DNA of 64,000 bases from positions 10,467 to 74,466 of the forward strand of contig DASSBN010000026.1 in NCBI GenBank assembly GCA_035698665.1. Direction: 5' to 3'. The position numbers and the translations under genes are program-made. Source of the stretch: DATEOR01 sp035698665. GTDB lineage: Bacteria > Actinomycetota > Thermoleophilia > Gaiellales > Gaiellaceae. The notes below the pieces were generated by a model that saw only the letters and a program-made list of their open reading frames with translations, did not search any database and had not been told where the DNA came from. Of the stretch, positions 42,220 to 51,162 are shown one piece after another (within the stretch, counting starts at the first letter, position 1; each line of letters begins with the position of its first letter).

Positions 42220-43137
42220 GTGCGCGGCTACGTCGTGATGCTCGGAGTCCTGGCCGCTTCCTGGGGAGCGTCGTACCTCTTCATCAAGGTCGCGGTCGAG
42301 GACCTCGAGCCCGCGCCGATGATGTGCCTGCGGCTGATCCTCGCCTTTGCCGCGCTCTTCCCGGTCCTCGCGTTCGCCTCGGGCTTTCGAGGTGCGGTCT
42401 CGGCGATCAAGGAGACCGGGCGCGGGGGCGCGTTGCTCGGCCTCATCAACATGGCGATTCCTTTCACGCTCATCGCGTGGGGGGAAAAGCACATCGACTC
42501 CGGGGTCGCCGCGATCGCGAACTCGACGGTACCGATCTTCGTCGCGCTCCTGGCCATCCCGTTCCGACCCAGCGAGCGCGTGACGGGAATGCGTCTCTTC
42601 GGCGTCCTTCTCGGCCTCGTGGGCGTCGGCGTCCTCACCGGTCTCGACCCGGAGGGGGGCTGGTGGGCGATCGCCGGAACGCTCGCGGTGGTCCTTGCGT
42701 CATTCTCCTACGCCTGCGCGAACCTCTATGCGCCGGCCCGCTTCGGCCAGACGGAGCCGATTGTCGTTGCCGCGACGACGACCTTCTGGGGGATGATCCT
42801 GCTGCTCCCGGTGTCGCTCTTCCAGCTTCCGGACGAGATGCCGGGCTGGAAGGCGCTCGCCTCGGTCGCCGCCCTCGGCCTCATCGGGACCGCGTTCGCC
42901 ACGTTGATCCTCTATCGCATGCTGAATACGTACGGCTCGTCGCGCACCTCGCTCGTCACGTATCTCCTCCCGCCGATGGCGCTCTTCTACGGCGTGACGA
43001 TCCTCGACGAGCAGATCCACCTGAACGCGGCGCTCGGCCTCGTCCTCATCCTCGCGGGCGTCGCGCTCGGCTCGGGCATCTTCAAGGTCGTGCGGGGCCG
43101 CCGGGACGAGCCCGCCCCGGCGACCCCACGCGCTTGA
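42220..43137 (+). CDS. EamA/DMT-family transporter
   Basis: A 305-residue protein with ten helices in two EamA repeats (WGASYLFIKVAVEDLEPAPMMCLRLILAF at the start; SYACANLYAPARFGQTEPIVVAATTTFWG in repeat two). Drug/metabolite transporters of this kind usually export amino acids or metabolites. GTG start, divergent from purL with a 67-bp gap. No operon partner. Confidence 0.9.
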   Translation: MRGYVVMLGVLAASWGASYLFIKVAVEDLEPAPMMCLRLILAFAALFPVLAFASGFRGAVSAIKETGRGGALLGLINMAIPFTLIAWGEKHIDSGVAAIANSTVPIFVALLAIPFRPSERVTGMRLFGVLLGLVGVGVLTGLDPEGGWWAIAGTLAVVLASFSYACANLYAPARFGQTEPIVVAATTTFWGMILLLPVSLFQLPDEMPGWKALASVAALGLIGTAFATLILYRMLNTYGSSRTSLVTYLLPPMALFYGVTILDEQIHLNAALGLVLILAGVALGSGIFKVVRGRRDEPAPATPRA

Positions 43138-43143
43138 GCTCGA

Positions 43144-43629
43144 TCAGACGCCCGTAACCGCGAACCAGCTGCCGCCGCCCGACGTCACGAAGACGATCGG
43201 GGCGAAGCACGGCGATGGAAGCGCGACCTTGGCGTTGATCTCCGCATCCCCGGTCGTGGTCGCCGGCACCGGGTCGGTGGAGACGTTCACCGTCGTCGGC
43301 AGGCCTGCTGCGTCGCTCGAGAGACAGCTGACGACTCCTTTGAACGTCGGCGAGGGATTCGCACCGCTGCTCACGAGGACGAGCCCCTCGACTTCGATCT
43401 TCAGCCTCCCGTCAGCGCGGAGCTTGCCTTCCGCGGACTCGAGCTTCCACGGAACACCGCCGCCGTTCACGCCGCGGACCGGGTTCGTCGGCCCCGTATA
43501 GGGCGGCACGACCGGCGCCATGGTGTCGAACTTGAGGACGGTGCGCGCGTCCCCGCTGGACACCGCCGCTGTCACGCCGATCGCGGCCACTGCAACCACG
43601 GCGGCGAGGACTGCCAAGAGCTTCTTCAT
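43144..43629 (-). CDS. Secreted hypothetical protein
   Basis: A 161-residue protein with a Sec signal (MKKLLAVLAAVVAVAAIGVTAAV). The mature part is beta-rich (GKLRADGRLKIEVEGLVLV; TVNVSTDPVPATTTGDAEINAKVALPSPCFAPIVFV) with two Cys that could form one disulfide. No enzyme motif. A good purine-rich ribosome site (AAGGAGACGGG) precedes the ATG. Family not recognised. Confidence 0.75.
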   Translation of the reverse strand: MKKLLAVLAAVVAVAAIGVTAAVSSGDARTVLKFDTMAPVVPPYTGPTNPVRGVNGGGVPWKLESAEGKLRADGRLKIEVEGLVLVSSGANPSPTFKGVVSCLSSDAAGLPTTVNVSTDPVPATTTGDAEINAKVALPSPCFAPIVFVTSGGGSWFAVTGV

Positions 43630-43702
43630 CCCGTCTCCTTCCCTCGAGGATTCTCGGGACCTGCATACGCAGCCCGCCCGGCAGCGGTTCTTTGTCGTTC
43701 GC

Positions 43703-43708
43703 TAGGCT
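43703..43708 (+). promoter_or_regulatory. Probable leaderless -10 box of the gloA-like gene
   Basis: TAGGCT lies eight bases before the ATG at 43717. Confidence 0.4.
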
Positions 43709-43716
43709 CGCGGGCG

Positions 43717-44088
43717 ATGGAGCTCATCCACACCTGCTACCGCATCACCGATCCCGAACGGTCGGTCGCGTTCTACGAGGCGCTCGGCTTCGAAAAACGA
43801 CGCGAGCTGCCGATCCGCGACGAGGCGGTCAACATCTTCATGGGCCTCCCGGGGGACGGTGACCGGCTCGAGCTCACCCACAACTTCGGCGTCGACTCCT
43901 ACGAGCTCGGCACCGGTTACGGGCACGTCGCGCTCACCGTGGACGACCTCGACGGGACGCTCGCCGAGCTGGCCGGGCAGGGGATCGAGCCCGAGCGCCC
44001 GCCGTACAGGGTGCGTGAGGGCGGCTCACGGCTTTGCTTCGTCCGCGACCCGGACGGCTACCGGGTCGAGCTGATCGAGCGGGCGTAG
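43717..44088 (+). CDS. gloA: Lactoylglutathione lyase-like VOC protein
   Basis: A 123-residue protein starting MELIHTCYRITDPERSVAFYEALGF. Metal ligands of glyoxalase I map to His5, Glu52 (LELTHN), His70 (YGHVAL) and Glu118 (VELIE), all present. Glyoxalase I turns the hemithioacetal of methylglyoxal and a thiol into a lactoyl thioester. In actinobacteria the thiol may be mycothiol rather than glutathione, which the sequence cannot tell. Confidence 0.87.
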   Translation: MELIHTCYRITDPERSVAFYEALGFEKRRELPIRDEAVNIFMGLPGDGDRLELTHNFGVDSYELGTGYGHVALTVDDLDGTLAELAGQGIEPERPPYRVREGGSRLCFVRDPDGYRVELIERA

Positions 44089-44141
44089 TCGGCGAGCCGG
44101 GTCGGCCCCGGCGATTCCGCTTCCTGAAGGGCCCGTTATGC

Positions 44142-44184
44142 TCCCGCACCACAGCGGGACGACTGATCGATGTCGTTCAGTCGT
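44142..44184 (+). other. Two hairpins in the 5' leader of the M28 peptidase mRNA
   Basis: TCCCGC-ACCACA-GCGGGA (44142-44159) and ACGACTGA-N10-TCAGTCGT (44159-44184) follow a TATGCT -10-like box. They lie between promoter and ribosome site. No known riboswitch recognised. Confidence 0.4.
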
Positions 44185-44204
44185 GAACTGGGGAGGTAGG
44201 GAAC

Positions 44205-45776
44205 ATGTCCGTATTTGCACGGGCGCTCGGGCGCAGGCACGTCCGAGTGCTTGCAATCGTCGCCGTCGCGTTGGCGACAGCGCTGCCCGTCGGCAAGGCG
44301 CAGGCTGCGCCTTCGCAGGCGGATTGCGACGCTCGCGCGAATAACACCCCGGAGAAGATCATCGAATGCATCCGGGTCGGCCAGGTGCGGGCACATCAGG
44401 CCGCGCTCCAGGCCATCGCCGACGCAAACGGAGGGAATCGCTTCGCGGGGCTCGCCGGCCACAACGCGTCGATCGACTACGTCGTCGACCGGGTCGAAGC
44501 GGCGGGCTGGAACGTCCATCTGCAGGAGTTCGACTACACGGCATACCGCGAGCTCGGGCCTTCGGCCCTGCAGCAGACGGCGCCGAACTCCATCACATAC
44601 GTCGAAGGGACCGACTTCGGCGTGATCGACCAGTCGGACCCGGGAGACGTCACGGCGCCGGTCACCAACGTCGATCTTCAGTTCGGGCTCGGCAACGGGT
44701 CGACCAGCGGTTGCGAGGCGTCGGACTTCGCCGGCTTCCCGGCGGGGAACATCGCCCTCCTTCAGCGCGGCGTCTGCACCTTCGAGCTGAAGGCCGAGAA
44801 CGCCGCGGCCGCCGGTGCGATCGGGATCGTCATCTTCAACCAGGGGAACACGCCCGACCGGATGGGCATCCCGCCGGTGACGCTCACGGCCAACAACACG
44901 AGCGGCATTCCGGTGATCGGAATCACGTATCCGCTCGGCGACGAGCTGGCGCACACGCCGGGTCTCAACATGCGGGTCTTCGCCAACACCGAGCGCATGA
45001 CTCTGCCGACCGCGAACGTGATCGCGGAGAAGACCGGCGCGAACGACGACAACGTCGTCATGGCCGGAGCGCACCTCGACTCGGTGCTCGCCGGACCGGG
45101 GATCAACGACAACGGCTCCGGCAGCGCCGTCCTCCTCGAGGTGGCGGAGCAGCTCGCGCACGTGAAGCTGCAGAACACCGTTCGGCTCGCGTGGTGGACC
45201 GCCGAGGAGAGCGGTCTCGTGGGGTCGACGAACTACGTCAACAGCCTGAGCGAAGAGGAGCTCGGACGGATCGGGCTCTACATGAACTTCGACATGGTTG
45301 GGTCACCGAACTACATCTTCATGACCCAGGACGCCGATCAGTCGAGCTTCACGGGTCCGGTCATCCCGGACGGCTCGGTGGCGATCGAGGATCTCTTCGA
45401 GTCCTTCTACACCAAGCAGGGTGAGCCCTACGACGACGCCGCGTTCGACGGACGCAGCGACTATCAGGCGTTCATCTTGAACGACATTCCAGCCGGCGGT
45501 CTCTTCACCGGCGCGGAGGTTCCGAAGACCGCGGAGCAGGCGGGAATCTGGGGCGGCACCGTAGGTGCGCCGTTCGACCCGTGCTACCACCAGGCCTGCG
45601 ACACGTTCGCGAACAACAACAATCACGCCCTTGCCGTCAACGCCGATCTGATCGGCACGGCGGTGCTCATGTACTCGTACTCGACGAAGTCCGTGAACGG
45701 CGTGGCGGGGAAGAAGATCCCGGGCACCTTCCGTCTCCCGGCTCCGGCCGGCTCGGAAGGGACGTTCGTTCCGTAG
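44205..45776 (+). CDS. Secreted M28-family zinc aminopeptidase with PA domain
   Basis: A 523-residue protein: signal peptide (about 1-33), N-terminal segment, PA domain insert (about 110-260, with FPAGNIALLQRGVCTFELKAENAAAAGAIGIVIFNQ) and the M28 catalytic domain. Zinc ligands and catalytic residues are seen in AGAHLDSV, INDNGSGSA, AEESGLVGS (Glu pair), NFDMVGSPN and the late CYHQACDT. It likely removes N-terminal residues from extracellular peptides, fitting with the two subtilases as a secreted protein-degrading set. GGGGAGGT precedes the ATG. Confidence 0.93.
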   Translation: MSVFARALGRRHVRVLAIVAVALATALPVGKAQAAPSQADCDARANNTPEKIIECIRVGQVRAHQAALQAIADANGGNRFAGLAGHNASIDYVVDRVEAAGWNVHLQEFDYTAYRELGPSALQQTAPNSITYVEGTDFGVIDQSDPGDVTAPVTNVDLQFGLGNGSTSGCEASDFAGFPAGNIALLQRGVCTFELKAENAAAAGAIGIVIFNQGNTPDRMGIPPVTLTANNTSGIPVIGITYPLGDELAHTPGLNMRVFANTERMTLPTANVIAEKTGANDDNVVMAGAHLDSVLAGPGINDNGSGSAVLLEVAEQLAHVKLQNTVRLAWWTAEESGLVGSTNYVNSLSEEELGRIGLYMNFDMVGSPNYIFMTQDADQSSFTGPVIPDGSVAIEDLFESFYTKQGEPYDDAAFDGRSDYQAFILNDIPAGGLFTGAEVPKTAEQAGIWGGTVGAPFDPCYHQACDTFANNNNHALAVNADLIGTAVLMYSYSTKSVNGVAGKKIPGTFRLPAPAGSEGTFVP

Positions 45777-45789
45777 AACCCGGACGACG

Positions 45790-45826
45790 GGAGGGGGCGG
45801 CCGGAGCGGCTGCCCCCTCCTCGGTT
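45790..45826 (+). terminator. Terminator hairpin after M28 peptidase gene
   Basis: GGAGGGGGCGGCC pairs with GGCTGCCCCCTCC (13 bp with one G-T pair) around GGAGC, followed by a short TCGGTTT tail. Confidence 0.8.
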
Positions 45827-45831
45827 TCGGC

Positions 45832-46680
45832 TCAACCGGCGGCGCACGGCGGTTGGTACTCGCCGACGAGGACACCGTGGCCCACGAGCGCGACCCCGAA
45901 GACCTCGACCCCGGGTAGCTCGTCCCAGAGCCGGCCGCACTCGAGCGCCGAATCGGAGAGCGCGTCGTCGAGGTAGAAACGGAAGCCGTCGGGGAGCAGG
46001 GGGAGCAGGGTCTCGAGGACGGCCCAGCGCGAAAAGGGCCCTCCTGCCTTGCTCGGCCCGTCGATGAAGACGAGGTCGGGAGGGTCTGCTTCGAGTCCGG
46101 CAAGGACCGCCTGCGGGAGGTCGTACGCCTTGATCGTGCGACCGGCGATCGTTCTCTGCACGAGGGGCGCGTGCTGGATGGTTGCGAGCTCGGCCAGTTC
46201 GAGCTCGGAGACGAGCGCACGGGACTCCGCACAGAAATCCTCGTTCTCCTCCACGGAGACAACGGCCGGCCGGCGCGCTCCGGGCGCGCTCTCGGCCATG
46301 TAGCGGGCGAGGCAGGCCGTGCTCACGCCGCTGCCGAATTCGAGGATCCGCCTGGGCGGGACGGCGCGGATCTCGCCCTCGACCAGGTTCATGGTCTGCG
46401 CGGAGATCGTCCAGTCGCCGAGCCGTCGGTCGGCGAGGCGCTCCGAGAGGAAGGGGTTGTCGAGCGCCGTTCCTCGCCTGACGACGCTCGCCGCGCGGAA
46501 CGTGAGGATGTTCGGCCGGCCGCCGAACCGACGGAGGCGGAGCAGGGTCGGCAGAGGCACCGGTCTCCCGCGGGCCCAGCGGCGCAGCGCAGTCTTCGCC
46601 AATCGGACGATTGCCCGCCTCGGGAGCGAGCGGGCGGTTTCCGCGCTCGTCAAGGCCCCACGCGCGAGCGTAAGAAGCAC
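45832..46680 (-). CDS. Putative class I SAM-dependent methyltransferase-like protein
   Basis: A 282-residue protein. A basic N-terminal part is followed by a Rossmann core with PPRRILEFGSGVSTACLARYM (motif I), VVSVEENEDFC (acidic end of strand 2), and PDLVFIDGP, the pattern of small-molecule or FkbM-like methyltransferases. No target-specific motif. GTG start, divergent from the DppB-like permease across a 61-bp gap that contains the shared 18-bp element. Confidence 0.75.
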   Translation of the reverse strand: MLLTLARGALTSAETARSLPRRAIVRLAKTALRRWARGRPVPLPTLLRLRRFGGRPNILTFRAASVVRRGTALDNPFLSERLADRRLGDWTISAQTMNLVEGEIRAVPPRRILEFGSGVSTACLARYMAESAPGARRPAVVSVEENEDFCAESRALVSELELAELATIQHAPLVQRTIAGRTIKAYDLPQAVLAGLEADPPDLVFIDGPSKAGGPFSRWAVLETLLPLLPDGFRFYLDDALSDSALECGRLWDELPGVEVFGVALVGHGVLVGEYQPPCAAG

Positions 46681-46703
46681 TTACTCTCGCGCCAAGAAAT
46701 TGA

Positions 46704-46721
46704 AGTGGTGGTGATGCTCAC
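46704..46721 (+). repeat. 18-bp element shared with 2228-2245
   Basis: AGTGGTGGTGATGCTCAC, identical to the copy upstream of the FtsX-type permease. Here it ends 20 bp before GTG 46742, also an ABC permease gene. Confidence 0.6.
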
Positions 46722-46741
46722 GATTAGGGCAAGCTCAGTAG

Positions 46742-47704
46742 GTGGCCGGTTTCATCCTCCGACGTCTGCTCTGGACCATCCCCATCCTCTGGGTGGTTCT
46801 CACCATCGTCTTCTTCATGATGCGCTCGATCGGCGGCGACCCCTTCCGCCATGGCCCGATGCTCGGGCTCTCGAACGCGGGCTGGGTCAAGTACGGCGAC
46901 TACCAGCCCGAGGCCATTCGCCGAAACCAGCGTGAGAAGTATGGGCTCGACCTCCCCTGGTACCAGCAGTACGCCAACTATCTGAAGGGCGTCGCGACCC
47001 TCGACCTCGGGCCGTCGCTCTCGTTTCGCTACATGCGCGTGACCGACATCATCAAACAGATGGCGCCGCGCTCGTTCGAGCTCGTGCTGTTGGCGTTCGC
47101 GTGGGCAATTCTCATCGGTATTCCGGTCGGAATTCTGGCCGCGCTGATGCCCGGGTCGATCTTCGACTACGCGGTCCGCATCCTGACCGGTCTCGGGATC
47201 TCGCTCCCCAGCTTCCTCGTCGCCACGCTCCTCGTCTACTACGTGTCGGTGAAGCTCGCCCTCTTGCCGACCTCGGGCTGGGATGCCGGCTGGCAGAACA
47301 AGGTGCTCCCGACCTTCACGCTGAGCCTCGTCCCGATGGCCTACTTCGCTCGGCTGCTGCGCGGGTCGATGCTCGAGACGCTAGAGACCGACTACGTGCG
47401 GATGGCGCGCGCGAAGGGGCTGTCGGCGAGGCGCGTCGTCGGAGTGCACGCGCTCCGAAACTCGCTCCTGCCCATGATCACCGTCGCCGGGCCGATGTTC
47501 GGCGCCATGATCACCGGCTCGTTCATCGTCGAGAACATCTTCTCGATCCCGGGGATCTCCAAGTACTTCGTCGCCTCGGTCATCGCCCGCGACTACATGG
47601 TGGTCATGGGCGTGACGATCGTCCTGGCGGTGCTGATCGTCTGCCTGAACCTGTTGGTGGACATCGCCCACCACATGCTCGACCCCCGGCTGCGCGAGGC
47701 CTGA
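46742..47704 (+). CDS. DppB/OppB-type ABC transporter permease, orphan
   Basis: A 320-residue protein with six helices, an N-terminal RRLLWTIPILWVVLTIVFFMMRSIGGDP and the permease EAA-type loop (ETLETDYVRMARAKGLSARRVVGVHALRNSLLPMI). Oligopeptide/dipeptide permeases normally sit beside a DppC partner, ATPases and a binding protein; none of these is adjacent. It may pair with subunits encoded elsewhere or be a remnant. GTG start. Confidence 0.9.
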   Translation: MAGFILRRLLWTIPILWVVLTIVFFMMRSIGGDPFRHGPMLGLSNAGWVKYGDYQPEAIRRNQREKYGLDLPWYQQYANYLKGVATLDLGPSLSFRYMRVTDIIKQMAPRSFELVLLAFAWAILIGIPVGILAALMPGSIFDYAVRILTGLGISLPSFLVATLLVYYVSVKLALLPTSGWDAGWQNKVLPTFTLSLVPMAYFARLLRGSMLETLETDYVRMARAKGLSARRVVGVHALRNSLLPMITVAGPMFGAMITGSFIVENIFSIPGISKYFVASVIARDYMVVMGVTIVLAVLIVCLNLLVDIAHHMLDPRLREA

Positions 47705-47784
47705 GCCGCTCGCGGCATCTCCTCCGGCGCGAAGGCGACACGAAGCCGGCACATTCGGCGCGCCTCACGCGCGCCTTTGCGCTC

Positions 47785-47790
47785 TAGCCT
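47785..47790 (+). promoter_or_regulatory. Probable leaderless -10 box
   Basis: TAGCCT lies seven bases before the ATG at 47798; the same hexamer as at 7774. Confidence 0.45.
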
Positions 47791-47797
47791 CGGGTTC

Positions 47798-48061
47798 ATG
47801 GCGAAAGCGACGACACCATGGGGACAGGCGGAGGTGCTGGAGGAGTTCACCGTGCAGCAGCGCGCGGGTGACCGGCGCTTCGCCACGATCGTTCAGCTGC
47901 TCGTCGACGAGAAGGGGAACGAGCTCGTCCGCTTCGCCTATTCGACCGACGGCACGGCTCGGAGAGGGCCCGTCACCCTTCGCGGCCGCGACCTCGAGCG
48001 CTTCCGCGCAGCGCTCGCCGACCATCCGGCGATCGGAGGAGCGCTCGGAATGGCTGCCTAG
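47798..48061 (+). CDS. Small conserved-looking hypothetical protein
   Basis: An 87-residue protein, MAKATTPWGQAEVLEEFTVQ with ATIVQLLVDEKGNELVRFAYSTDGTARRGPVTLRGRDLERFRAALADHP. The pattern of strands followed by a C-terminal helix suggests a small beta-sheet domain. Family not recognised. ATG 47798 is preferred over TTG 47777 because of the -10 box. It overlaps convergent purQ by four bases. Confidence 0.75.
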   Translation: MAKATTPWGQAEVLEEFTVQQRAGDRRFATIVQLLVDEKGNELVRFAYSTDGTARRGPVTLRGRDLERFRAALADHPAIGGALGMAA

Positions 48062-48744
48062 GCCCTCGTATAGAGCCGCTCTCGAGCGGCATCCACGAGC
48101 GACGCGAGCACGAGCGCGCCGTCTCCCGACCCGAGCAGGGGATCTACAGCGTGCTCCGGGTGCGGCATGAGTCCGAGCACGTTCCCGTTCGCGCTGATGA
48201 CGCCTGCGATGTCGCGCTCCGACCCATTCGGGTTCGCGCCCTCCGCGTAGCGGAAGACGATCTGGTCGTCATCGAGGTCGTCCGGTGCGTGGTAGCACCC
48301 CTCACCGTGCTTCACGGGGATCACGAGCTCCTGCCCAACCTCGCACCGGGAAGAGAACGGCGTGTCGGCGCGCTCGACCCGGATGTGCACGTCCGCGCAG
48401 ACGAACTCGAGCGACGCGTTCGGGCGAAGCAGGCCTGGAAGCAGGCCGGCTTCGCAGAGGATCTGGAACCCGTTGCAGATCCCGAGAACGAGCCCGCCCT
48501 CGTTCGCGAACGCAGTTACGGCCTTCATGGCCGGCGAGAAGCGTGCGATGGCGCCGCAGCGCAGGTAGTCGCCATAGGAGAAGCCTCCGGGGAGGACGAC
48601 CGCATCCACTTCTGGGAGCTCGTCCTCCGCGTGCCAGACGAGGCGGGACTCGGCGCCGAGCGCCGTCAGAGCCCAGGCAGCGTCCCGGTCGTCGTTCGAG
48701 CCTGGGAAGACGACGACTGCGATCCGAGGCGCGACCTCGCTCAC
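48058..48744 (-). CDS. purQ: Phosphoribosylformylglycinamidine synthase subunit PurQ
   Basis: A 228-residue class I glutamine amidotransferase. The nucleophile Cys is in LGICNGFQILCEAG, and His/Glu in LMPHPEHAVDPL. It frees ammonia for PurL (40065-42152). The ATG/stop overlap with purS indicates coupled translation in the purB-C-S-Q operon; purL itself is about 6 kb away. Confidence 0.97.
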   Translation of the reverse strand: MSEVAPRIAVVVFPGSNDDRDAAWALTALGAESRLVWHAEDELPEVDAVVLPGGFSYGDYLRCGAIARFSPAMKAVTAFANEGGLVLGICNGFQILCEAGLLPGLLRPNASLEFVCADVHIRVERADTPFSSRCEVGQELVIPVKHGEGCYHAPDDLDDDQIVFRYAEGANPNGSERDIAGVISANGNVLGLMPHPEHAVDPLLGSGDGALVLASLVDAARERLYTRA

Positions 48745-48980
48745 TCGGCGACCTCGATCTCGTAGCTCTCGATCAGGGGGTTGGCGAGCAGCCGCTCACA
48801 CATGCGCTCGATCTCGCCGCGGGCCTCCTCTGCAGTGGCTGCCCGCACGTCGAGGTCGATTACGCGGCCGACCCGCGCCTCGCCAACCGGGAAACCGAGC
48901 TGGCGGAGCGAGCTCTCGACGGCCTCACCCTGCGGGTCGAGGATCCCCGCTTTCGGGCGGACGAGGACGGTTGCCCTCAT
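48741..48980 (-). CDS. purS: Phosphoribosylformylglycinamidine synthase subunit PurS
   Basis: A 79-residue alpha/beta protein, MRATVLVRPKAGILDPQGEAVESSLRQLGF with VGRVIDLDV. It bridges PurL and PurQ in the FGAM synthase complex. ATGA-type overlaps with purC upstream and purQ downstream. Confidence 0.96.
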   Translation of the reverse strand: MRATVLVRPKAGILDPQGEAVESSLRQLGFPVGEARVGRVIDLDVRAATAEEARGEIERMCERLLANPLIESYEIEVAE

Positions 48981-49840
48981 CGCAGGACGACCTCTGGGTC
49001 AGCGAGGTAGTCGCCGAACGGGATGTCGGTGAGGCGCTCGAAGGCCTCCACGTACCGCGCGCGCGTCTCGGCGACGACCTCCTCGGGCAGCTCCGGGCCC
49101 GGAGCCGTCTTGTCCCATCCGAGCCGTTCGCAGTAGTCGCGCACGTACTGTTTGTCGAACGAGGGCTGCGGCCCCCCTGGCGCGTACACGTCTGCCGGCC
49201 AGAAGCGCGAGGAATCCGGCGTGAGGGCCTCGTCGCCGAGAACGAGCTCGCCCTTGTCGTCGAAGCCGAGCTCGAACTTCGTGTCGGCGATGATCACGCC
49301 GCGCTCGGCGGCGTAGTCGGAGGCGAACCGGTAGAGCTCGAGGACGATCCGCTCGACCTCGGCCAGGCGCTCCTCGCCGATGAGCTCGGCGGCGCGAGCG
49401 TGGTCGATGTTCTCGTCGTGGCCCGTCTGTGCCTTCGTCGCCGGCGTGAAGATGGGGGTGGGCAGCCGGTCCGACTCCCGCAGGCCGGCGGGAAGCTCGT
49501 GGCCCGAGGTCGCGCCCGTGGCGCAGTAGTCCTTCCAGCCCGAACCGGCCAGGTACCCGCGCACGACGCACTCGATCGGCAGCATCTCCAGCCGCTTGGC
49601 CTCGGTGGAGCGGCCGTCGGGACGCAGCGCGAGGAGGTGGTTCGGGACGATCTCGCGCGTCCGCGCGAACCAAAAGCCCGAGAGCCCCGTGAGCACGCGG
49701 CCCTTGTCGGGGATCTCGGTCGGAAGGACGACGTCGAAGGTCGAGATGCGGTCGCTCGCGACGAGCAACAGGCGCTCGGCGTCGAGCTCGAAGATCTCGC
49801 GAACCTTGCCGCTCGCGACGTGGACGGCCGTTTCAGGCAT
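48977..49840 (-). CDS. purC: SAICAR synthase
   Basis: A 287-residue ATP-dependent enzyme joining aspartate to CAIR. Motifs: VREIFELDAERLLLVASDRISTFDVVLPTEIPDKGRVLTGLSGFWF, VVRGYLAGSGWKDY and IADTKFELGFD. The ATG overlaps the purB stop by eight bases. Normal length for the long bacterial/archaeal form. Confidence 0.96.
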   Translation of the reverse strand: MPETAVHVASGKVREIFELDAERLLLVASDRISTFDVVLPTEIPDKGRVLTGLSGFWFARTREIVPNHLLALRPDGRSTEAKRLEMLPIECVVRGYLAGSGWKDYCATGATSGHELPAGLRESDRLPTPIFTPATKAQTGHDENIDHARAAELIGEERLAEVERIVLELYRFASDYAAERGVIIADTKFELGFDDKGELVLGDEALTPDSSRFWPADVYAPGGPQPSFDKQYVRDYCERLGWDKTAPGPELPEEVVAETRARYVEAFERLTDIPFGDYLADPEVVLR

Positions 49841-51155
49841 GAACTGGTTCCTCCTTGCGGGTCATGAGGGTGGTTAGTCGGTCGAAGACGACGTCGACGT
49901 GCTTCAGCGCGTCGTCCAGGTCGAAGGCGGCGTCGAGCGCCTCCGGCGAAAGTTTGACGTCGCGGTCCTGCTCGAGGAGCCCCCGGAGGTCGAGGCCTTC
50001 GTCCCACGCGCGGAGGGCGTTGCGCTGCACGAGCCGGTAGGCCTCGTCGCGCGAGTGGCCGGACTCGACGAGGGCGAGGAGCACGCGCTGGCTGAAAACG
50101 AGTCCGTGGGAGGAGTCGAGATTGGCGCGCATGCGCTCCGAATCCACGATCAGGGCCTCGACGAGCCAGGTGAGCCGGTCGAGCATGTAGTCGAGCGCGA
50201 GGAAGGCATCGGGGATGACGACTCGTTCGGCGCTCGAGTGCGAGATGTCCCGCTCGTGCCAGAGCGCGACGTTCTCGAGCCCGACCGTCGCGGCCGCGCG
50301 GACGACGCGCGCGAGACCGCAGAGCCGTTCCGCAACCACGGGGTTTCGCTTGTGCGGCATCGCGGACGAGCCTTTCTGTCCGCGGCCGAAAGGCTCCTGA
50401 ACCTCCCGCACCTCCGTGCGTGCCAGGTGCCGGATCTCGGTGGCGAAGCGTTCCACCGACGCGGCGCAGAGGCCGAGCGCCGAGAGGAGCTCCGCGAGCC
50501 GGTCGCGCGGCACGACCTGCGTGGAGACCGGTTCGGGCATGAGGCCGAGCCGCGCGCAGGCGACGCGCTCAACCTCGGGATCGCCGCCGCCGTACACCCC
50601 GACCGCCCCGGAGATCTTGCCTACGCTGATCCCGGCGAGCGCGCGCTCGATCCGGTCGCTCTCGCGCTCGAGCTCGAACGCCCAGCCGGCGAGCTTGACG
50701 CCGAACGTGATCGGCTCGGCGTGGACGCCGTGCGTCCGCCCGACCATCACGGTCGCGCGGTGCTCCTCGGCACGGCCCACGACGGCCGCTTGCGCCTTTT
50801 GCAGCCCCTCCAGGATGAGGAGGCAGGCCTCGCGCGATTGGAGCGCGAGCGCGGTGTCGAGGACATCCGAGGACGTCAGCCCGAAGTGGAACCAGCGCCC
50901 ATCGTCGCCGAGCTGTTCGGCGACGGCGTCCACGAACGCGGCCAGGTCGTGATGCGTGCGCTCCTCGATCTCGGCGACGCGCTCAGGGGTCGGCGGCTCC
51001 GCATGCTCGCGGATCCGCGCGACCGCGTCGGCGGGAACCGCCCCGATCTCGCTCCAGCCCTCGAGCGCGGCGAGCTCGACCTCGAGCCAGCGGGCGAGCT
51101 TGCCCTCGTCCGACCAGACGTGCTGCATGGCCGGGCGGGAGTAGCGCGGGATCAC
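49833..51155 (-). CDS. purB: Adenylosuccinate lyase
   Basis: A 440-residue lyase acting twice in purine synthesis (SAICAR to AICAR, adenylosuccinate to AMP). Catalytic His are in GRTHGVHAEP and FGLTSSDVLD, and the flexible Ser loop in KGSSAMPHKRNPV. GTG 51155 gives the standard N-terminus (V)IPRYSRPAM. A TAGAAT box lies seven bases upstream, so the whole purBCSQ operon may be leaderless. Divergent from the response regulator gene. Confidence 0.96.
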   Translation of the reverse strand: MIPRYSRPAMQHVWSDEGKLARWLEVELAALEGWSEIGAVPADAVARIREHAEPPTPERVAEIEERTHHDLAAFVDAVAEQLGDDGRWFHFGLTSSDVLDTALALQSREACLLILEGLQKAQAAVVGRAEEHRATVMVGRTHGVHAEPITFGVKLAGWAFELERESDRIERALAGISVGKISGAVGVYGGGDPEVERVACARLGLMPEPVSTQVVPRDRLAELLSALGLCAASVERFATEIRHLARTEVREVQEPFGRGQKGSSAMPHKRNPVVAERLCGLARVVRAAATVGLENVALWHERDISHSSAERVVIPDAFLALDYMLDRLTWLVEALIVDSERMRANLDSSHGLVFSQRVLLALVESGHSRDEAYRLVQRNALRAWDEGLDLRGLLEQDRDVKLSPEALDAAFDLDDALKHVDVVFDRLTTLMTRKEEPVHA

Positions 51156-51162
51156 CCGTTCG

